Positions 19,896-30,500 of a stretch of DNA of 60,000 nucleotides are shown piece by piece (positions within the stretch are counted from its first letter, which is position 1; every line of letters begins with the position of its first letter). A program made the position numbers and the translations under genes. Source of the DNA: Symsagittifera roscoffensis (lineage: Eukaryota > Xenacoelomorpha > Acoela > Convolutidae); the NCBI RefSeq assembly GCF_963678635.1, contig NC_087064.1:52782684-52842683 (forward strand). Direction: 5' to 3'. Under the pieces are notes generated by a model. That model was given only the letters and a program-made list of their open reading frames with translations. It was not told the DNA's origin and made no database searches.

Positions 19896-22800
19896 ATGCC
19901 AGCTCTCAACAGGAATGAGAAAGCGAAATGCGAGGACTGTGGTAAGGGTACAGTAGAGCCAATGCGGCTCGACCTTGCAAGAGTTGCGTGTGAGGAGTTA
20001 TTTCTTGTCCGGAATGTAGTTATTGTACATACAACTATCAAGAAATGAATTTCCAAACAAGCAAGAAGCACGTAAAGCCAACCCTAAAGACGAAAAAGTA
20101 TGTATCGTGTGAGAAAAATTTTCCGAGCTATTATTCACTTCAACAAAATCGCAAGAAAGGTCACGGGTTATAGGCGAGGAAAACGGGTGATTCTGCTGCT
20201 GATTTGAATAAAATCTCGGAAAACGATGAAGATAGTGATCAGCTAAGAGATTAGTTGAATGCCTGTCAACACTTCTTGACAGATACCGAGATGGAAAAAG
20301 GACGTCACAAGGTATTCAGTTTTCAACTTTCAAAACTAGATCCTAATCTAATTAATGAAAAACTGGATCAAGTCTTTGAAAAACTTGATTGCGCAGCAAA
20401 AATCAATATTGCCTAGCTGATACCGTTATTTCTACACTCATGACAATAACACACTTTTTGATAAATCTATGCTGCTTTGCACTAAAGTAGACTTGACTAC
20501 TATACAGAACAGGGTCAATAAGCAAGATATTATTGAAGTTTGTACACAAGAGAGACAAAATACCAAATGGCGATTCAAGCGGATCACTAAATTGACCATT
20601 TTTGCCGCCTTACTCAGGAACGTACCCATATGATGTCCAGATTTAATGATTCCCGAACCACTTCTGAGGAACCGCCAGGTTAATTGTTTGGTTTCGAATG
20701 CGTACACGCAACAACCATACAATGACAATTTGTGTTTGTTTTGAGCACTTGCAGTTCATTTACATGGAACAACTAATCTTTAAACATCCACTTCCATGGT
20801 TTTTAATGCTTTTCTGGAAAAATCGGGTTTTGATCCGAAACAATTCCGTAACGTTTTTATGGATAATCTACCAATAGTTAAAGATGCAGTCGAGAAAAAC
20901 ATCTTTATCTGCGATATCGAAATTGAAGACGGAGAGTTCGTAGGAGAATGAGCTCGGAGAAGTATCGGTAAATACGAGAATACAGTTAAAATTCTACGAT
21001 ACAACAACCACATTATTGTCGTCAATAACACAGACAACTTCTTCAAATGCTTCCGATGCCCAACTTGCGATACAGTTTTCAATCTATCTCAAAATTTCAA
21101 CTAGCATCTTCTACAATGCAAAGACCAAATCAAAAACATTTACCCCAAAAATGTACGCACTCTACGAGAGAAGTTGTTTGAAAAACTGGTTGGGTTCAAT
21201 ATTGAGTATACCAAAGAACAAACCTTGTTCAAAAATGTTGCTATTTTTGACTTTGAATCAATTAGCGTGCCATCCGAAGAAATAAAACGACAGAAACAAT
21301 AACTTGGATTGGGAAGCATGAACCTATATCAGAATCATTTTCATCCAATTTACTTGACAAACCCATATTTTTGTGTGACAGAGATCCACAATCCCTCATT
21401 ATTGACTTTGTGGCGAACTTGGTTTTGTTGGAGGAAAAAAATAAAGCCAAAATGCGATCAAAACTTCTGGAAAATCAAAAAAAACATCAAAAGGCGACTA
21501 CACACAATTTTCAGTATCTTTATTGAACGAGGCAGTTTCAATAAGAGTGAAGCAAGAGAGTACGAAGACGAATCTATCGAGGATGATGAAGAAACAGACG
21601 CATCCACTCACTTTCTCAGAATTGAAAAAAGTCAATTGATTGAATTGATGTAACATCTAGAGAGATACACCAAAACGCTACCAGTATTTGGATTCAACAG
21701 TGGTCAGTATGATATAAACCTCATTAAGTCATACCTCATTCCCTACCTTATCAAGTAAAAAGAAATTGAACCTTCAGTTTTCAAGAAAGCAAACAATTTT
21801 GCTTTCTTCAAATTCATAGATGTTCAGCTTCTGAACGTTATGAAGTTTTTGAATGGAGCTACTATTTTGAACTGTTTTGTAAAAGCTTACAAAGCCAGTG
21901 AGGTGAAAGGATATTTTCCTTACGACTTGATAGATACCCCCAACAAGCTTGATTAACAACAACTACCCTCGTATAATGACTACTATAGCAAACCGAAGAA
22001 TAGCAACCCTCTCGATAAAAAGTATGACGCTTTTCAGAAGCGTCTCAAAGCTTCTCCATAATTCACGATTTTCTACAGTGGTATAACAACAAGGCTGTTG
22101 TTCCTTCCCTTGATGCTATGCAGAAAATGATTGAATTTTATCATGACACAGGGATAGACTTGTTTAAGCTCGGCTGCACACTACCGAATTTAGCGATTAT
22201 TTGACCACACACGTCAACTGACTATAAATATTACCCATTCTTCTCGAGTGATAGTGACTTGCTTGAAAAAATACGGGACGATATGACCGGTGGTCCCTCA
22301 ATTGTTTTCACAAGAAAAACAGTAGCAAACGAAACGTATATTAGGAAATCAAACAATTTGTATAAATCAATCGTTGGTAGTGGTGCTAACCAACTGTATT
22401 CTTTTTCTATGTGTCAGGATATGCTCACAGGCTTGTATACGAGATATGACTACAATGAAGAAACACAAAAATTCAAGGCAAGGCAAAATCGAGTTCGAAC
22501 GTTTGAAAAAATGGTCGTGTCATGCTTTCAAGCAACCAGACCGGAATGCAAAATTGAGAGTTACTACACTACAAAAACACAGAAAAAAATTGATTGCTTC
22601 AGTCTTGATGGTTATTGCAACCATTATAAGACTGTTTTTGAAGCACTGGCTTGTTATTTCTATTTTTGCCCTTCTCAAGAAGCTAGACCCAGCCTAACTG
22701 ATGATGAAATCAAACGAGGAACCAAGAAAAGAGAAATGAATGAGCTTCGAAAAGATTACAATCGAGAAAAAGGATACTCTATAGAAGAAATGTGGAAGTG

Positions 22801-24106
22801 TAGTTGGTGGGATTAATTGAAAAACAATGTAGACGTGAAAAATCACGTTAGAACTTACTTTCCCTTCAAAAGACCTCTTTCTGTCAATTCACTACTGCAA
22901 AACATTAGAAAGGAAACAATTTCCGGCTACATACAATGCGATCTGAGAGTTCCAGATAAACTAAAAGCGAAATTTTCCAGTTTCCCATTTGTTTCCCACC
23001 TATTTTCAAAAATATTGATGTTACCAGAAACGATATTGGGGATTATATGAAGATATATGCGGAAGAAAACGATTTGTTAAAACAACCACAACGAAAGTTG
23101 ATATCGAGCTTCAAGTTGACCAACGGATTACTTACCACACCACTTTTCAACTTTTACTCGTATCTTGGACTACAGTCTCCGAAAATCATCGATTTGTACA
23201 ATACACACCGCGTAAAGTATTCAACAATTTTGTTCAGTCGGTTGTTGATGCCAGGCGAGCTGGTGATGAAAATACATTACCTGGTGTAGTAGCCGAAGCA
23301 AGCAAACTTCAAGGAAATAGTTCCTACGGCTATCAAATAATGGACAGATGAAAACAGACAATGGCAAAATATCTTAGAGACGAAAAAACCCATAAAGCTA
23401 TCAATAACCAATTCTTCAAAAGACTCAATATCGTAGCTAAAGATTTGTATGAAGTGGAGCTTGTTAAATCTACTATAGAGCACCTTGGACCAATTATATT
23501 AGGATTCTTTTTTCTACAGTGTGCCAAGTTGACAATGTTGGAGACGTATTATAAATTTTTCGATAAATTTTACAATGTCCACAAATTCGAAAAACTAGAA
23601 ATGGATACAAATTCCCTCTATTTGGCTTTGGCAGAAGAAGATTAAGATGTATCCTTCCTAGCAGGGGAGCAGATTGGACTGAAAAGCGAAGCAAGGTCTG
23701 TGGAGACGATTTCAGAGCAGATGCTAGAAACAACAATTTCCCCCGTACTTTTTGCTCTAAACATAAGAAACATGACAAGAGAGAATCAGGATTGTTCAAG
23801 GAGGAGTTCAGATGCACCGAAATGTTATGCCAGTGTGGTAAAACTTGTTGCTGTTATGATAGTTAAAGTAAAAAGTATATTTTTCGCGGTAAAGGACTGA
23901 ACAAACGCGAATTAGAAGACTCTGGAGATGGCCCGATGGCAAAGTATCGACAAGTATTGGATGAGGCAGTGAATTTAAAGTCATCAAATACAGGATTTAA
24001 AAAGATTAACCATGCAGTCGCAACTTATCAACAAACTTAAAAAAGACTGAGCTATTTTACCCTAAACGGGAAGTTGAATGAGATGGAATACATACTAAAC
24101 CTCTAA
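19896..24106 (+). pseudogene. Polinton protein-primed family B DNA polymerase, broken
   Basis: The span of about 1,400 codons starts at ATG 19896 (MPALNRNEKAKCEDCGKGTV) with Cys/His finger-like segments (CEDC, then CEKNFPSYYSLQQNRKKGHG). The exonuclease motif FDFES is at 21244-21261. The longest open piece is 22259-22816 (GGPSIVFTRK, FHPF-like and WKCSWWD segments). Palm and C-terminal parts run to a stop at 24104-24106. The polymerase normally copies the element using a terminal protein as primer. At least five frame changes or stops break it (for example after 20045, near 20170, 20250, 21300 and 23640). The motif A position reads GANQLYS where the family has an Asp, and the motif C box reads DTNS instead of DTDS (AAT at 23610-23612). 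Both metal-binding aspartates are therefore gone. This was the element's replication enzyme and is certainly inactive. Confidence 0.9.
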
Positions 24107-24261
24107 ATTTGCAGGAGATTATGTAGTAAAATCGTATACGATGCTGTGAATCAAAACATTTTCTCTGTAATTAACGTTTTTTCAAAAAAAAAATTTTAAA
24201 CGCAACGTTGGGGTTAACAATATATTGTTTTTCCGTTAAGAAAACCTGTACAATCTGGAAC

Positions 24262-24631
24262 AATGGCAAAATCGAGCGCCAAAATTTTTTTCTCGAAACT
24301 CACTTTCTGACCATTTGAAACTCTGAAACCTATATGCAATCTTGTGACCTTGGAAAATCTATTCCAACGTAACACACCAATAATAATTACCCATTAGGTA
24401 ACACGCGTTGTTGACCTTTCCACACAAAGTTCAACCGTTTTTCTTACCATTCTCTTACCATCAGTCAAAATATGAAACCTTACCAACTCTTTTCCCTATC
24501 TTAATACATTGGAAAATCTATTCCCTATGTTAATACATAGGGTGATGACCCGATACTTTATAGGGTGATGACCGGATGTTAATCAATGGGGTCATCACCC
24601 CCCGGACGATTTGAATCCAACATATACTACT
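24262..24631 (-). repeat. Polinton right terminal inverted repeat
   Basis: This is the inverted partner of 8215-8541, about 40 bases longer. The extra length comes largely from a repeated block containing 'agggtgatgacc' and 'taatacat', which occurs more often here than on the left. The outer edge ends CATATACTACT, followed by GGGCTT. Confidence 0.9.
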
Positions 24632-24637
24632 GGGCTT

Positions 24638-24790
24638 GTATTAGATACATCACTCAACCCAGTCCCATGATTATTTGTGGTACCTAATTTTGCGTAGAAA
24701 ACAAATAGAAAAATATGAAAAAAAAACTAAAACACTCGAACACAAAGCTCTTCCCACATTTTCAATGGTCGTAACAACAAACAAGTCAGA
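24638..24790 (+). repeat. Right half of dispersed repeat B, split by the Polinton
   Basis: It begins immediately after the right GGGCTT with 'gtattagatacatcactc', the standard core, then 'ttatttgtggtacctaattt' and 'gcgtagaaaac'. The missing left half is at 8150-8214, before the Polinton. Confidence 0.8.
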
Positions 24791-25527
24791 CAAATTTTGA
24801 TTTATTCATTATCCATAAAAACAAAAACCAAAATGTGGTTGTAATTTAAATTTCGTTTTTTAGAACTTTGGATGACTTTTATCAGCATAAAAGAATACCA
24901 TTATAAAAAGGCTACTTTATTCTTAAAAAAAAAAGACTATAACCAATTCGACAAGAGAACAAGAACTATTTAAAATCTCGTTTTCAGCATTTTTTTTTTT
25001 AAATACTGACGCACTAAGAAGTTGATACTTGAATATGAATGTCAAAATTTGTATGTTTTTTTGCTTTCACTATAATTTTTGGCTCCATATTGTAGAATGC
25101 TTAGCCTAAACTGATGTTTTGAAATTTTTTCACCGGTTTTGACAATTATTAGAAAACCCGGCTCTGTGCAAAGCAGTCCAATACAAAATATTCTTGTACA
25201 TAATGTGCTGAAAAATCATAGCTAATTACAAAAAACAGTCCCATATAAAACAGTTCCAAAAATAGTTACGAAAATAGTCCAAAAACAGTCCAAATGATTG
25301 AAATGATAATTTTTCCAGAAATTGATAAGAAATTTTTTCTCGGATTGTAAACATTTTGATTCCAACTGATCCCAATGACAATAGGTAGTATAGCAGAGAA
25401 TTTAGAACAGTCCAGATAACAACCGCTGCCACTCATTGAAATCAATAAAACGCGAAACAAAAAGTTATTCCAAAAGACAATTGAACTCTTTATTTAATCC
25501 ATGTAAAAAGGAACAAGTTGTTCAAGT
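24791..25527. other. No gene recognised
   Basis: AT-rich sequence with short frames only. A small cluster of 'acagtccaaa' and 'aaaatagtcc' words lies near 25235-25295. Nothing is supported as a gene or element border. Confidence 0.6.
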
Positions 25528-26063
25528 TGTTGTTCCGATTTTCGATACGAGAGTCACGCAATATTTGTGCTCGGGTGCGTTTTTTTTCTTCAGACAAATT
25601 TTGACTTTTTAACTAGCCATTTTTGACAAATTTTTTTTATATCATTCGGAAGGTATTGTTGTCATGAGCTCACATTTGAAAAAATATTTTTCACCTTTGA
25701 TCATTTTTCGTAAAGTTATGAGGGTAAAAAGATTGCCATTTTGGCCAATTTGGGACAATTAACGCGCGATATATTTCGCGCTATTAACGCGTAAGCGGAG
25801 AGTTAATCCGTCTTAGAAATCGTTCCAAATTGGTTGAAAGAAGCTTATTGGCCATAATTGATTTGTTACAAGGAGCGAAATTCATATTTTTGTACTTTAT
25901 ATGGCGCGTGGGGGGATAAATTTCATTTAAAAAAATCAAATTTTAGAAAAAAAAAATTATTTTGATTTATTACATTTAATTTTTTAATGTTATTACTGCT
26001 CCATAAACCTTTAAAGGCAGTCGGAACATTCAGGGCTTCGCCCTGATACGAGCAGTCTTGTTT
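25528..26063 (+). repeat. Dispersed repeat family A, copy 1
   Basis: About 535 bases. It starts near 'tgttccgattttcgat', passes through an inverted-repeat core 'ttaacgcgcgatatatttcg' followed by 'cgctattaacgcg', and ends 'cagggcttcgccctg' plus 'atacgagcagtcttg'. The last part contains a 6-base-pair hairpin (CAGGGC, loop TTC, GCCCTG). Similar copies lie at 32030-33052, 38020-38970 and 46619-47100. Inverted fragments lie at 31440-31800, about 39000-39250, and 45811-45880. No coding content. Confidence 0.8.
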
Positions 26064-26359
26064 CTGTTGCGAACACTTGGAAACACTCAGTAGAAACGAA
26101 ATTCGATTTTTATGGAAACTATACATACGAGCAAAAGTTCTGAGCTACTGATTTTTGAAGGGCATCAAATTCATTCATTTGAATTAATTTTTCGGGGGTT
26201 GGGATGCATTTTTGGCATTAGGCATTTTTATGGTTTACACTTCGTCTGCTTAATATACACTCAGTTGATCGCGCGGCTTAAAAACTCTAATTCGCAGATT
26301 ACAAGCAGTCTGCTTGCTCGCTCTATTCGCCCGAAATTGGACTAAAAATCAAAAACATC

Positions 26360-26560
26360 AAACCCGTTTCTCAGCAAACAGAAAGCGTTTTGGAAATTTT
26401 TGTTATCGCTCGAATCACGGATGTTTTTTTCATTACGATATATCACTCAACCCATTGCGATAACTTTTTCTGGCACCTGATTTTTTTGGAAACAATTTCG
26501 AAAAAAAAACACCCGAAGACCAGATTCCTCTCCAATTTCAGTGGTCGAAACAAGTATGCA
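26360..26560 (+). repeat. Dispersed repeat family B, copy
   Basis: Diverged copy with 'cgatatatcactcaaccc', then 'ggcacctgatttttttgg', and ending near 'tttcagtggtcgaaacaa'. It sits just right of family A copy 1, similar to the close pairing of the two families at about 33050-33640. Confidence 0.55.
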
Positions 26561-26563
26561 AAA

Positions 26564-27296
26564 AATCACTAATATGAATTGGTGACATGTTCGCGGTTCA
26601 CTCGTCTTCAACTTAACCCGAAAAGTTCAACGAAAACTCATGGGAAGATGATGAAAGCGGGGAAAGCTTCAAGATTGTACTTCTGAAGTACTCACCTAGT
26701 ACTACTGCTCTGACGTATTTTTTAAAGATATTTATTCAGTTTAATCTATGCAAATAAAGAAAAATGTTCGATACAATATACATATAATCGAATGACCAAG
26801 TCAAAAACTTGATGCTAACATTTACAAACCAGGACGTTTTTATTACAAACTGATTATCAGAGAGTTATCAATTTTAAGTTTGGCCTGAACTTTCATGAAC
26901 TCTACTTAACCACTATTGCACATTAAGATCACAGAATTACGTTTTCTTAGAAAAATATGAATTATACAATAATATAAATTTAAAAACTATTTTAAGAGAT
27001 TTCTGAATCAAAGAATTTGTGCGAATTTTCTGATTGAAGAATTGACTGAGTTTCGGCAATGAAAAAGGGGATTGAGAGCTAATGATGGTTAAAGGTTAGC
27101 ATACTCACAAGACGTCTCAGATAAAAACTGAATTGTACTATTAAAAATAAAAAGGTTTGCGAGCAGTTTTGCCCAAAAAATGATATAGAGATCACTCGCT
27201 GAATTTTTTTAGCCTTATGCTATAAAGGTACGTTGCGTCTAGTATATCAGCTAACACTTAACCAGCGCTAATTATTATTTTTTACAAAATAACGAA
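26564..27296. other. Innexin 3' flank, no gene recognised
   Basis: This stretch follows the innexin stop codon on the minus strand and should hold its 3' untranslated region. TTTATT words (AATAAA on the minus strand), for example near 26731 and 26837, are candidate polyadenylation signals; none can be singled out. Confidence 0.5.
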
Positions 27297-27535
27297 TCAA
27301 ACATCGACAATTCCGTCGTCGTGATCTGTGAATGTTTTCCGGTGGTAGACGTTCTCGGGGATATGGTTGAAGTGATTGTTGCTCCCCATGTGATGATGGC
27401 TCCCGGGTGGTCTCATTTTAGCCATTTCGGCCTGTTTGCTGTTCGGATTATTGGACCCGTGAGTTAAGTTGTTATTGTTGTGATGGTTGTTGGAGTTCAT
27501 GTTGTTTTGATTACTTTTACCGTGCTGGTGTTGAC
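27297..27535 (-). CDS. Innexin exon 6, C-terminal tail
   Basis: The acceptor AATTTTAG precedes the exon, entering in phase 1. It encodes 78 residues of cytoplasmic tail rich in Asn, His and Ser (NSNNHHNNNNLTHGSNNPNS), ending DDGIVDV. Tails of innexins vary greatly and carry trafficking and regulatory sites. The terminal V-D-V fits a class II PDZ-binding pattern, which is only a suggestion. Confidence 0.85.
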
Positions 27536-30500
27536 CTAAAATTACAGGAACTCTTTTCCAAACAACGAAGTTCTAATTGATCAGAAAAACGTCACATCCA
27601 TGTCCTCCATCCGCCCCAAAAATATGGAACAAATATCTGCTTCTGAAAATAGCTTATTGATTTATGTAAACGCTCTATTCTGATCGGAGGCAGTTGTTTT
27701 TTCTTTATCAATGATTTTCTTAGCTAAATATTTCTCCTTACTATGTAAAAGGTTAATATGCATGAATGGATGCAGATTTCATCGGTGAGTCAGAAATCAT
27801 CTGGATGGCAAATTTTTTAAAGAAAAGAAAAAATAACAACCTGGGGGACCAGGTCAAGAGGGCAATTGTTTAATTTTGGATGGATAAATTCATTTAGCTG
27901 CATACTTTATGGACTGCATATAATACTCGGAAAGCGGTGGCTAAGTCGCGATCGCTTTTAAAGAGTCGGTGGTTTGAGGCCCACCGTTATCCGAGTTGGT
28001 TGTTTAACATGAGGCAACAATGTCCAGCTCAGAAAAACACTCAAAAAGTTATTGTAGTTCTTAATCAGGAGCACAGCCGCGGCTCTCGAATGAAGAGCAG
28101 AACATCTTGTTTGTTGCTTCATTCCCCGGTTTATGGATGAATAGCTTTAACTAACCGTGGTCTGGTTTCTTGAGGTACTGGTCCCATAGCTGTGCCACCA
28201 GTTCACTCACTATGATGCTGTTGGTGTTCTTGCTCAGCAGTCTGATCATGAAGACCCCGTCTGGGCGGAGGTAGATGTTGACGAACCTCCTCACCATCTT
28301 CCGATCCTCCATCGAGTTGTATCTGTCCATGAACTTCAGGTGCTTCTTGATATAGCCTACTCATAGTTTTAATAGTGAGAAGTGCGAACAACAAAATTAT
28401 TCGAATGCTGAATAAATATTTGACCTCATCTGTTACTTCACTTTTTCGAACACAACTTTTGAACTCGAAAAAGGATTTGACAAACATATCACAATAAAAA
28501 TCAGGAAATGGAAATCAACAAGGGAAAGTTAATACTAAAATCGTTTTTGCATCGTGATTTGATTTTTAAAAAAATGACCAAAACTTGAAAAAAATTTTGA
28601 AAAAAATTAGAGCAAAAGTTTACATTTGTTTAGAGTAAAGTTTCTCCTGAAAAAAGGGACAATTGAAGAAAAAATTGATTGTTGATTCAAACTTGAATGT
28701 CCATTTTCTCTGCTGTTATCATTGGTTTCAGTTTAAATATTGCAAAATTTGCGACTTTAAAACTGATAGAATTTTTTGTGGCGTCTTTGAGTTTTTTCCC
28801 AAAAACAGTTCCGATTGTATGCGAATTGAAAGACCTTGCATTTTCTTTGCATGGAACTCAACCCGGGAAGGTCGATAGTTATTACATACCCATTCTGTCG
28901 GCAAGGCAAATGGTTCTGACGATCCACTGGGCAGTGTTGACTGTGGTTGCCATGGCGACGAACACTAGCCAGTACCACACGAACAGGTAGATCTTCTCGT
29001 TGAACAGATTAATACTCAACACACACTGCACTGTGTATTGCACATTCTGGCCTGAAACATGACAAGAACATCTGCTGAAATCGTGAAAACAAACCTAATC
29101 ATGATTCACAGAAGATACCAGGATTTTTGGATCCCTAGGCTCCTGAAGAAAATACTAGATTTGTTACCATTTTTTGCAAAGCATCATCATGAAGATGGAA
29201 AAAAATTGTGTGAATCAGTTGCATCTAGCAGCACCGACTTCTTCCGTGTGATGACGACATTTTGTAATTTCAAATTGAGCGGCAAATGCTAACTCAGGTA
29301 ACATTTCTACTCGTGCCAAATGTAAGCGGAGCCAGCGCTCGCTACTTTACCACTTGCGGCGAATACTCGCCAGTTACCAATTGTTGTCGAAGAGAATATT
29401 TTGGATACCTCTTTTGAAATACCCTATATTTATGAATCAGGTAACCCCAATTCGCGATCTAGACCTTTTTTCAAAATTTTCAAAGATACTTTTAGAACAC
29501 TTTAAGAAAATGTTATTGCAGCTTTTTTGCCTAATAAACAGTCCGCGAATTTTTTTGACATGTTTTTCAATAGATTCTATGAAGATAAGATGGAAAGGTA
29601 TAATTTGCATTTACAATCGCCACTCACCGACTTGACGAACTTCAAAGTCACACAAAGTGACCCTGGCAAACCGACCATCTGCAGTCCAGTCATGACCCTG
29701 GAAAATGTTTTGGGCGACTGTCAGTCCATAAGTCTGGTATCCATCGCCCAACCAGTGACCAAGTAGAAAAAGTTGTCCGAACACATTGAAAAGATAAAGA
29801 AATTTGGTGAAGATGTAGAACACGTTCAGGTAGTTGCCGTATCGACGTGAACATACGCAAAATAGGCGGGAAGCAAGTAGACGAAGCCTGGCGATGGCAC
29901 CATGCCCGATGTCTCTCTGGGCGTCCAGGTACCTGTCGTAGTGCTTGGCGAGGTATCGGACTGTCTTTGTCCAGAGGTCTGGATTGAGGACTGATTCAAA
30001 AGTGGTGGCTGTGTTTACTATTTTGTCGATGTCTATGCCAGCTGCCACACAAAATGCACGCCATACTGTTCGGGGGATGTAAAAGAGGAGTCCTTGTAAG
30101 GCGAGAATGATGGGAACCTAAAAAAATGAAATATTTGTTGAGCAATAATTTTTCTTTAAAAAAACATAATTTTTAGCTCTAATACTGACTATGCATTAGA
30201 CCAAAGTGGAAAGTTTTTGGAAAACGATAAGTGTGTTCAATTTCACCAAAACAGTTGCCTGATTTTGGTAGTTAGGCTGCCAAATTCTTCTTCTGGAAAA
30301 CACAATCCCATTTTGCGTTGAATATCTTTCATATCACGAAAACATAATCCTTTTTATGCCACATTTGAGCAAATTTGCGATTTTGTGGGCAAAAACTACA
30401 TTGAAGGTTTTGCGGCGACCTCCACCCATTCTTTTTTTTTTAAATGTAAGATGCCTATGTGAAAGTGTATAGGAATAGTATGATGGCATTTTTGTAGAGT

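Larger units (their letters stand above)
8215..24631. mobile_element. Complete, inactivated Polinton/Maverick DNA transposon
   Basis: A 16.4-kb element bounded by inverted repeats (8215-8541 and 24262-24631) that start AGTAGTATATGTTGG. Both outer edges carry the same 6 bases, GGGCTT, at 8209-8214 and 24632-24637. Six-base target duplications and an AG start are the known Polinton signature. Inside, broken leftward genes encode a major capsid protein, a small basic protein, a minor capsid-like protein, a retrovirus-type integrase and several accessory ORFs. A broken rightward gene encodes the protein-primed family B DNA polymerase. A packaging ATPase and maturation protease were not recognised and are missing or too decayed to see by eye. 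Removing the element rejoins two halves of dispersed repeat B, so the insertion site was an older repeat. The many stops and frameshifts and the diverged inverted repeats show an old, immobile copy. Confidence 0.92.

Noticed and set aside
25528-26063. Helitron 3' end suggested by the hairpin before the family A terminus
   Set aside because: The terminal bases do not match the CTRRT rule consistently between copies, no 5' TC start was found, and there is no Rep/helicase coding sequence.
27925-27996. A functional tRNA gene
   Set aside because: The anticodon arm pairs at only two positions, four extra bases separate the T arm from the acceptor, and the variable loop is missing. I kept it only as a tRNA-like repeat.
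29059-29292. + strand frames over innexin introns and exons
   Set aside because: They are antisense to, or intronic in, a clearly supported minus-strand gene.
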